Shown here piece after piece: positions 55,615 through 64,000 of a stretch of DNA of 64,000 nucleotides (positions are counted from its first letter, which is position 1; each line of letters opens with the position of its first letter). The notes below the pieces were generated by a model. It was not told the DNA's origin. It was given only the letters and a program-made list of their open reading frames with translations, and did no database searches. The translations under genes and the position numbers were made by a program. Source of the DNA: Ctenosaura bakeri (Eukaryota > Chordata > Lepidosauria > Squamata > Iguanidae). Location: assembly GCA_948474755.1 (NCBI GenBank), contig CAOLHI010001841.1:248001-312000 (forward strand), in the 5' to 3' direction.

Positions 55615-56057
55615 GGAGAACCTTAATAAAAGCACCAACCCTCTCTAATCTCACTGCTGGAGTTCTACTTCTGGCCGTTTTGAATGCCTGCATAGGAAAA
55701 TGGCAATTCCCCTCAAAGGAGAGCCAAGAAAGTAGAGGTGGTCGGTGTTTCTTTTAGGTTCTCCTAGGACAGATTGAGCTCTTGCCTTTCGCTACTCTAC
55801 TCAGAGAAAAGGGATGATTTTTTCAAACAAGGAACTATCCCTTTCTCTAAGTAGCATGGGAAAAGGTATTTTTGAATGCCTGAGTGGGAAAATGGTGGCA
55901 GCAGCCAGGGAGGCTGGTCCCCTGAGCTGGCACTTTCCCATCTCCATAGAATGACCTTCCACTTATCCACAGGCTGTATCAAAACCCATAATTTTGGCCC
56001 CAAAACTTGGCCTCAACTTATACATGAGGTTGACTTATACATGAGCAGATATGGTAG
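55615..56057. mobile_element. DNA transposon (MITE), right part
   Basis: It continues the element at 48001-48172. The 3' end has tggccccaaaacttggcctc and gacttatacatgagcagata, complementary to the left end (actcctgtataact) and to the ggtcaacttatcc segment. It ends about 56057. Confidence 0.6.
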
Positions 56058-57421
56058 CTATGATTGCTGAGCAGAACCTTCATACTTAGAAGCAGCATAC
56101 CTCTAAATTCCAGGTGCTCAGAATACACAATGAAGAAAGTGTTGCTTTCAGGCCTGCCTTTAGTCTTCTCAGAAGCTAGTCATGATAACAAAATGCTTGT
56201 GGACTTCCCAGAAAAATATAGTTGTGGGTACAAGAGCTGGACTCAGCAAATCCTTCTGTTTATTCAAATAATTTGTTCTTGCAATTCTTACAAAAGTGGT
56301 AGCAGAAAAGCACTCTTACCTATGATAAATATGCCCATTTCTTCCAGTTTGGAAAGGTTACATTTTTGGATGACAGTTCTTTATATCTGTCAGTCACCAT
56401 GGGCAGTTTTCTTCCTGACCACCATCATCTCTGGTTAAAGAGACATTGTAAGTTTCTGAAATATTGCAGAAACCTCAAAGCCCTATTCACTTGACAGTAA
56501 TGGAATGAATCTACAAGGGTAAGAAAATCTTTCCTCTACCACTGATAAACCTACTATCTCTTTCCAGCTACAGAACTGCCATTATCCCCTGGAAGTAAAA
56601 AGTCATATGACCTTGGGATGGGAAGAACAATAGACTGCCACAAAACAAAGCCATACCTTTTTAAAAACTCTATGTGTGTGTTTTAAAAAAAAAAGCACAG
56701 ACACATTTAAACAATGAGTAGGGTTAAAGGGTTAAAGAGCCTCATTCATCTTCCCTTTTACAATTCTGCTGACTCTAGATCCTAGTCATACCAGTTTAAT
56801 TCTTCTCCTTTGTTTTGTGAGAAGGAAAAACATATAGAATAGAAAGAAGCTGATCTGAACAGGGAGGGAAAGAGAATGAGAGAGAGAGAAAATGTCTAGT
56901 AATAGCAATCTGAAAAGGCAATTATATAAATTGTCCTTCTTAACTCCTATCCAGCAGTAATTCTTAAATTAACAGCAGTGCTATATGAATCGCATGTGTG
57001 AGTATGCACACACAGAGCTCTTGGCAGACACTTTGTCGGCTGTGCCTGCTACGTCATTCTCCTTTGCTGCTTTCTTGGCTTCTGCCTCTGCAAATGTCAG
57101 ATGAGATGGACTAAACACAGAGATGCCTCATTCCTACCATCCCAAAAACTAATAACCAGAGAGTGGGAGCACAATGGTGTAATGGGGTGGAGCATAATGA
57201 TGTCATGGCATTGCCAGCTTTTAAAAGACAGACATCTGACACCTTTAAAGGTGTGTGTAGTCCTGTAACAAGAACACACAACTAGAGCAAGAAACACCTA
57301 GGGAATTATAAACACTCAGGGAGGAAACGATTGAATCATGTGGAAAGAGCTATCTTTTTCTATTGAAGAAAAGCAGAAATATGAGGAGAAATTGTGGAGG
57401 GCACAAACATTCTTCTGCAGA
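56058..57421. other. Unannotated intergenic sequence
   Basis: No gene recognised. A short gagaga patch lies at 56875-56890. Confidence 0.5.
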
Positions 57422-57575
57422 ATTGTCACATCCTGAATGAGTTGCTCTCACAGAAAACACTCAAGCAGAAGCATTTATTTGGACCTAGCAAGCAACACAG
57501 CAACTTTTGCAAAATTATGACAGTCCTCCTGACATTCTGTCCCCCCAGACCTACTTCCCCCTTTACTGTGGTTCA
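57422..57575 (-). repeat. LTR fragment of the old antisense Ty3/gypsy element
   Basis: The segment tctcacagaaaacactcaag, gcagaagcatttatttggac and ctagcaagcaacacagcaac recurs at 62897-62963. On the minus strand it carries AATAAA, as expected in an LTR. It appears to be the downstream LTR, cut by the CR1 copy. Confidence 0.55.
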
Positions 57576-57584
57576 TGTGGGTAC

Positions 57585-58542
57585 ATGTCCTGGGCCCAGT
57601 GCTGTTCAATATTTTTATCAATGACTTGGATGAAGGAATAGAGGACATGCTCATCAAATTTGCAGATGATACCAAATTGGGAGGGGTTGCTAATACGACA
57701 GAGGACAGGAACAAAATTCAAAATGACCTGGATAGATTGGAGAGCTGGGCCGATGCGAACAAAATGAAATTCAACAGAGAGAAGTGTATTAGGTCCTACA
57801 CTTAGGTAGAAATAATGGAATACAGAAATATAGGATGGGGGACACGTGACTGGATAGCAGTACGGGTGAAAGGGATCTAGGAGTCTTCATAGATCACAAG
57901 CTGAACATGAGTCAGTAGTGTGATGCGGCAGCCAAGAAAGCCAATGCAATTCTCAGCTGCAGCAATAGGAGTATGGTGTCTAGATCGAGGGAGGTACTGG
58001 TACCACTCTACTCTGCTTTGGTTAGACCCCATCTTGAATACTGTGTCCAGTTCTGGGCACCCCAACTCAAGAGGGGTATTGACAAGCTGGAGCAAGTCCA
58101 GAGGAAGGCGACCAAAATGGTGAGAGGCCTGGAAACCATGCCCTATGGGGATAGACTTAGAGAGCTGGGGATGTTTAGTTTGCAGAAGAGAAGGTTATGA
58201 GGGGACATGATAGCCACGTTTAAATATTTGAAGGGATGCCATGTAGAAGAAGGAGAGGGCTTGTTTTCTGCTGCTCCAGAGACCAGGACAAGGAGCAATG
58301 GATTCAAGCTGCAGGAAAGGAGATTCCACCTGAAACTCAGGAAGAACTTCCTGATAGTCAGGGCTGTCCGGCAGTGGAATGTGCTGCCTCGGAGTGTAGT
58401 GGAGCCTCCTTCCTTGGAGGTTTTTAAGCAGAGGCTTGATGGTCATCTGTCGGGATTGCTTTGAGGGTGTTCCTGCATGGCAGGGGGTTGGACTGGATGG
58501 CCCCTGTGGTCTCTTCCAACTCTACATTTCTATGATTCTATG
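57585..58542 (+). mobile_element. CR1 LINE 3' fragment
   Basis: Translated segments in order: [117 protein letters not shown] and VVEPPSLEVFKQRLDGHL. It ends in the CR1 terminus (ttctatgattctatg). It lies within the antisense Ty3/gypsy element, directly beside that element's YLDD motif. It is the longest CR1 piece in the window and carries several frameshifts. Confidence 0.9.
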
Positions 58543-60750
58543 TCATGGAATATGTTCATACATCATCTAGGTATACCAGCACTCCCTTGTACAGGTGTTT
58601 GTGCAAAACCTCATTGACAATGTGTATAAACACTCGGGAAGATCTGGAAAGTCTGAAGGGCATTAGAAGCAATTCAAATGCCTCTGGGGGTGTATTAAAT
58701 GCCATCTTCTACTCATCCCCTTCCCTAATGTGTATCTGGTAATACATGTTTCTTAGACTGAACTTGGTAAATATTTTACTGGTAGCCAATTGAGCTAACA
58801 AATCTTTAGTGAGGGGTATGGGATATTGGTTCAAGGTACTGACAGCATTTAGCCCTTTAAATGCCATCGCCAGCCTTAGCAATCCATTCTCCTTTTAACA
58901 AAAAAACACTGGTGCCAGCATGGTGGATCATGCTGGTCTAATGAAGCCTTGTTTCAAGTTTTTGTGTATGAATTCTCTTAATATCTCCTTAAGGGATATT
59001 ACATAAAATTTGCTTTTGGGCAAGGCTGTCCTAGCTCCAGTTCAGTGGCACAGTCAGTGTCTCTGTGGGGAGGTAGGAGATTGCACTTGTGTTCAGAACC
59101 CACCTCCTGCAAGTCCATGTACTCCAGTGGTAGCTCTTCCATAATGCCATCCACCACTCCTAGAATCTTCAACTCATCTTTTACATTAGGAACTTCCCCA
59201 GATGTTGCCCTCCCAACCTTCTGACAGCTGTTCCAAACATGATTTCAGCATTTGCATTCAAGGAAGCACACAGTTCCATTACTCTATCAAATGTAAGGGT
59301 CATGGACCTTCAACCAGTTCAGACCTAGGACCACTGGGTAATGGGCAGGGTTGGTGCTAACACAAATTGTACGGTTTCGCAATGGTTTCCCAGCCCCAAT
59401 AATATTGGGAGGCTCTGGTACTTTATGAACACCCCTCTTGCATTTCCTACCAATCTATTTGCACAAAAGTGATGGGGTTGTCCCGTTCTTCCACTGACAG
59501 TCTCATTCTCATCATGATGGCTGGATCTGTCAAACAACCAGTGCAGTCCAAGTTTATTATGGTCATCAGATCCCTACTAGTGCCTCTTTCTGAGTGTCTC
59601 AGCCTAATAGGCACAAAGGAGGGAGCTGTGCTGCCACTCGGTCTCCAGGCACCTTCTGGATTGAGCCTGCCCTTTGGCACTTAAGGCAGGCCTGATTCAT
59701 TTCCCACTGGCTCAGAGTTGCTGGCTCCCAAAGTGTCTGAGCTATCATCCGCCAGCATCAGTGAACACAGGCTGCTCTCCTCCAGGGTTAAAGTAGATCT
59801 GGATCATGAAGTTTGGCTTTTGTTAACTGGTTTCTTCACTTTGTCTCCACCACTCTTGGGGGTCTCTGGGCAATTGGCAACACAATGTTCCTCCCATCTA
59901 CAGTGTAGACAAAATCTCTGGTACATTTTTGTTTGCTTCTCACTGTTTGGCTCCCATTGACTGTCCTTGCTGCTACTCCCCTTGGCTGGTGATTTGACAG
60001 GTGGGCTTTACTTCTGGCAAGCCATCTTGACCTGGTGGCATAGAATCTCAGCCCCCTCCCCCCCCGCAGCCAGCAGCATCCATCCCATCAAGACATCAGG
60101 ATTGTCATGAACGACAGCCCACTCTGAGATCTCAGGTTTCATCCCTTCCTGGAAGTATTGAATCTTAGTACCCTCTGATCAATCAGGCATCTGGGAGGGC
60201 CAAGTGCTGGAATTCCTTGGCATATTTGGCCACTGAGCTTAAGCAACATCAAGCAGGTCCTTGCCTTGTCATGGTGAACCAGGTCTTTGAATCTGTCTCA
60301 GATCTGATTCATAAACAGGTGAACATTTCAAAGTTCAGAAGCCCCCATATTGTATAGCCCAACCAGCCAGTTAAAGGCTCTTCCCTCCAGCTGAGTGGCC
60401 ACAGTCCACCTGAGTCAAAAAAATATAGCAGCCATTCACCTTGCCCATTGAACATGGCCTTAAGCTGTCTGTCTCCTGGAATCTGCAGTATCAGAAGGGC
60501 TGATTGAGGTTCCCCTCTAGCATCTCTTCCAAGTGACTGGCCCCTGGCTTATGGAACACTGTCTCCAGGTGCTAAGGGGCTGATTCTCCTCTGGCTGCTG
60601 CTCCTGTTGCTGCTTATCCCTTGGTCTGACCCATGTGCATAGCAGCCTATATCTGTCAAATCATGTCACGAGTCTTGTCCAGCTCTCCTCACAGCCTGAG
60701 GACCTCCATCTCCAAGCAGGAATCTTTGGCTTCCTGCCTTAGCATGCACC
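58543..60750 (-). pseudogene. Decayed gag-pol of an antisense Ty3/gypsy element
   Basis: Minus-strand reading in element order: a capsid-like region near 60300 (HLFMNQ-like, compare LFMNHLRERF of the young element); a zinc knuckle CLHCRWEEHCVANC at 59870-59911; a protease-like stretch near 59550 (CTGCLTDPAIMM); and reverse transcriptase from about 58790 to 58543 with YYQI and YLDD (58562-58573). The first RT motif reads KFSLRN where LDLRN is expected, so one catalytic aspartate is lost, and stops interrupt all frames. RNase H and integrase are missing, replaced by the CR1 insertion or deleted. It is a relic related to the Tf1/sushi type. Confidence 0.7.
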
Positions 60751-61839
60751 TGATCTGCATATCCTACTCTGAGAATCTTTCAGCACATCAGTGATGACAC
60801 CTTAGGTCCCCTGCCAGGAACCAGGGATATCCCATGATCCCCAACAGGGTCTTGAGGGACCATGTGGTTGAGAGGTAGGAAGGAGGTTCCCAGTACTGAC
60901 TGGTCTGGGTACACTGAGTTGAACATTGCCCCCATTCTCCTCATCCCCTCTTTATATTGAGTTTTCCAGATCTGATCCCTCTTGTACAATTTGCATGATG
61001 CAGCAGTTTGGAGTCCATCTCTGTTACCATCCTAACACCCCTCCTATGAGACATACAGTTTTCACAAATTGGACTTATTAATGACTGGAGAGCATTATTG
61101 AGGTCACACTGACAGAGAATGTGTTTTGGGGTCAAGCTAACCTGAGATGTATTCAGGGTCATAAGTCCAGAGAGGATCAGGTGGAAAAAGCCAATGGGTT
61201 TGAACTAATCTTTTTACCATGCCTGGCTCTTTGCATTTCTGAATACAACAAAAAGTGAACTACCCAGATTGGCAAGCAATCAGAGACCATCTCTCAACCT
61301 TACCCTACAGAGATCTTCTCTATACCCTTTCCTGACTGAACATTAAGAGATCGTCATGAGTCCCATCAATGTCTCATCACTCTGGAGTTACAGTAATCAA
61401 CCCATTCCAGACTCCTTTATCAGTCCCATGGGAAAGCCATTACAGTTTTGTCAATGCACCCCATCAGGTGTGAAACAAAGTATAAATACCCTAACTTCAA
61501 CCACAGCCATTTGTAGTTGTGGACGTAGTATGTTGGACATGTTGCCCCAGACTGCTGTTCCTTTGTGCTACCCTCAGAGGCTGTCTGAGCCCCTTTGCTG
61601 CAACCTCCTTCTTCAAGACTGGTAACTACCACCCTTTCCACTCCTTATGTCTCTCTATCCAACATTTCCCACCTCACTTTCCAATAGCCTTGTGTGGGTC
61701 TCAAGAGTGTCTGATTTCTCATATGTTTGTCAATTCCAATTAAATATGTTGTTTAACTTTAGTTGGAGTCCTGTCTACAGCTAGTATTGGTATACATAGG
61801 TGAAAGGGTCTTGCCATTACCCTCCTCTCACAGGCCTCC
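60751..61839. other. Probable remainder of the antisense Ty3/gypsy element
   Basis: It lies between the gag relic and the upstream LTR but has no motif I can name. Part of it (61770-61840) matches the reverse complement of about 4434-4500. Confidence 0.35.
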
Positions 61840-62751
61840 TGTTACTGCAGTTTAGGCCTTCTTGGAGATACCCCCAGATATCATTTTGATATCAATAATT
61901 TGGCTCTCTTCCACCACCCCTCTCCACGTGTTTGTGAGGCCCCCGGACAAGCACAGAACTAGACTTGGCCACTAATTGCTGAACATTCCATTCTCCACCC
62001 AAGCGGGCCAGAAATAGCCGGATCCTTGCTTTAGGAGACCTCTCTGCAAACACCCTCATTATGTATGCATGTTGTTTACAAAGGACTCCCTTCCCCAAGC
62101 AGGCACTCTGGCAAGCTGAATACTCAACTGCCAAGCACTGAGTATTTGCACACTGTCTACTTCTTTGTCAATTTGGACTTAACTTAATCATGTTAAATTC
62201 TGACCTTTCCAAAGCTTTGTCTTGCGCCTGAAATGCATTGTTTTCACCAAGTACAGCATAGACTGCAGTTACATTTCTCCCTATAAAAACCCCTGATTCC
62301 GAGACCTTCCTTGGATCATTCCCGAGTTCCAGACCGCCTTGCTGACACTTTGCTTGGCAAGCTTCCCCTCAGCTCCACGTGCTGAGACACATCAAACCCC
62401 AGCATCACTCTCTATCTTCTTTCCGGGCTTCAGGAACAGGTTTCGTATCACCCAAATCAGCTATCCCTCTGAAAATCCCGCTATTGTACTCAAACCTTTA
62501 TTTTTCTTAGTTATCTGTGTGCGTGTGTTGCTTACATTGTGTGCCTGTATTTAATAAAGATCACTCATTATTTCCAACACGGTTTGCTTCTTGACTTGGC
62601 CTGACCCCATAAACATTGGGTTACAAGATCCTGCTGTGTTACCCTGCCTCTCGTAGTGCCAACCAGTGCTCTTGACTAATTTCCCCCCATCTTTTATAAT
62701 TGTAAGGTTATTTAGGTGTCCCTCCTGAGACCCCCAGTAAATAGGGTAACA
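61840..62751 (+). mobile_element. Solo LTR of the retrovirus-like group, CTCC duplication
   Basis: It begins TGTTACTGC, ends GGGTAACA and is flanked by CTCC (61836-61839 and 62752-62755). It contains the motif gatatcattttgatatcaa shared with the LTRs at 48173 and 54763, a TATA box at 62282-62288 and AATAAA within tttaataaagatc. It inserted into the old antisense Ty3/gypsy element. Confidence 0.85.
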
Positions 62752-62879
62752 CTCCCTTAAGCTATAATCCCCCCAAATTCTAAGGAGACACTGGCATTGT
62801 GAATGGACCCCAATGTCCCACATCCCTTAGGGTAACAGATCTATGACAGAAAGTATGAATGGAGACAGTCTCAGCAATC

Positions 62880-63427
62880 TGTCCTGGATAACTTGCCCTC
62901 ACAGAAAACACTCAAAGTTTAAGCAGAAGCATTTATTTGGAGCTAGCAAGCAACACAGCAACTTTCCCAAAAGTTGCTGATACTATTGTATATTGGATGG
63001 TTATGGGTTTTATACCTTGTCATACAAAGTTATGTGCACATGGAAATGATTGGTGAAAGTCATAAATGTCACATCAGCCCACCAGAACCAGATTTTCCCA
63101 GACTCTTCCAATGTTTACATATCTTTCATCTTGGGAGTCAGCACAAGTTCCCTGTCTTTGCCCTGTTCCCATAACACCTTTGGACTAGTTTCACATTCCA
63201 TACTTGATCTTCCCTCTCCTTGCCAGATGCCCGGTGATATCAAATATTACAGTAATTACCCCTTTTTGTCACCTTGGTAACATTTGAACCTACAAATGGA
63301 TACAGTTGCAAGTTGCAAATAGTAATTGACAATTGATGCATTGTAGTTGCTAGCAATGTATAGCTATCCTTTCATCTATTAGACCATATTATAACAGATA
63401 CGATTTCTCAACTAGCAGACTATAACA
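62880..63427 (-). repeat. Upstream LTR of the antisense Ty3/gypsy element
   Basis: On the minus strand it would begin TGTTATAGTCTG (63427) and end CCAGGACA (62880), with AATAAA in the middle of the segment shared with 57422-57575. Boundaries are inferred from TG/CA ends and are tentative. The sequence next to it (62867-62879) is nearly complementary to a segment inside it (62972-62984), as in the self-primed element at 25307. Confidence 0.5.
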
Positions 63428-63710
63428 GGAGCCAAGCCTCCTGACAAGAATTTTCTACTTCATAATGAGTGGTTTCCATTGACATTTAAAAAGGGGGATG
63501 TATTAACCATGCTAACAGTTGACCAGTCAGAATGGAATACACACCAAGACAACCGTACAAATACAAGCCAATGACAGAGGTTTCTAAGCATGACAAGGTT
63601 TTTTTAAAAGTTCTTTTGAGACTTCCCTTGTTCTAATAAAACAAAGTAATAACACAAAAGTCATTGGTTGCAACAACATCCCATGACATAAAGTACAAGA
63701 TGTATAGAAA
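63428..63710. other. Unannotated sequence
   Basis: No feature recognised. Confidence 0.45.
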
Positions 63711-64000
63711 GAGTTGTTGTTAACTACCATCAATTCGACTTCAATTTATGGCAACCCCATAGACAAAAGACCTCCAGGTCAGCCTATCCTCAGTCACCCT
63801 GCTCAGCTCTTGCAGATTCAGGGCCATGACTTCCTTGATTGATTCTTTCCATCTGTAATGTGGTATTCCACTTATCCTACTGCCTCCTACCTTACCAAGC
63901 ATTATTGTCTTTTTTAGTGAATCATGTCTTCTCATGCTATGGCCAAAGTATGACAGCCTCAGTTTAGTCATCTTGGCTTCTAAATTGAGTCTGTCATACA
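63711..64000 (-). mobile_element. Bov-B (RTE) LINE 3' end, antisense, runs off the window
   Basis: The minus-strand frame 63971-63741 encodes LRLSYFGHSMRRHDSLKKT, IMLGKVGGSRISG and ELSRVTEDRLTWRSFVYGVA, the C-terminal hallmark of Bov-B-type RTE reverse transcriptase polyproteins (FGHxMRR...LxGK...WR). The tail (agttgttgttaactaccatc reversed) resembles the tails of the tRNA-derived SINEs. One or more stops may lie upstream, beyond the window. Confidence 0.8.

Overview
This window reads as vertebrate nuclear DNA from a squamate reptile, most likely a lizard. The evidence is the repeat mix: tRNA-derived SINEs of two or three kinds, a 5S rRNA-derived SINE, Bov-B, CR1 and L1 LINEs, SPIN-like and other hAT elements, Tigger-like and Harbinger-like MITEs, plus Ty3/gypsy and retrovirus-like LTR elements. 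I recognise no host protein-coding gene, no tRNA or rRNA gene and no CRISPR array. The window is best described as intergenic or intronic DNA shaped by layers of transposon insertion. Nearly all short open frames are chance or transposon-derived.

Layout. Bases 1-25306 hold scattered SINEs, palindromic MITEs, one solo LTR (11730-12602), a CR1 copy split by a hAT element (20440-22187), and a short CpG-richer patch with a possible first exon (22467-22505). Bases 25307-30532 are a nearly intact Ty3/gypsy retrotransposon of the Tf1/sushi type: 304/306-bp LTRs that differ only by two one-base indels, a 5-bp target duplication, and gag, protease, reverse transcriptase, RNase H and integrase. Its primer site is complementary to a stretch inside its own LTR, which points to self-priming. 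Bases 30533-44400 hold a 5S-SINE, CR1 pieces, a Harbinger-like MITE, a SPIN-like hAT element with a GC-rich interior, a second solo LTR and a Tigger-like element. Bases 44400-46540 are an antisense L1 piece that keeps its 5' half.

Bases 48001-56057 are a DNA transposon cut in two by a 7.4-kb retrovirus-like element (48173-55614). That element has about 810/852-bp LTRs, a 4-bp duplication, a broken gag with a coiled coil and a major homology region, no zinc knuckle and no recognisable pol. Three further solo LTRs of the same broad LTR group lie at 11730, 40048 and 61840. Bases 57422-63427 are an old antisense Ty3/gypsy element, interrupted by a CR1 copy and by one of those solo LTRs. The window ends in an antisense Bov-B LINE 3' end.

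How the parts relate. The LINEs (Bov-B, CR1, L1) would supply the machinery for the SINEs; the SINE tails resemble the Bov-B tail. The MITEs and non-autonomous hATs depend on transposases not present here, and the gag-only LTR element would need pol from a partner. Nested insertions with intact target duplications give a relative order of events. Family names come from recalled consensus features and visible motifs, not from a database search.
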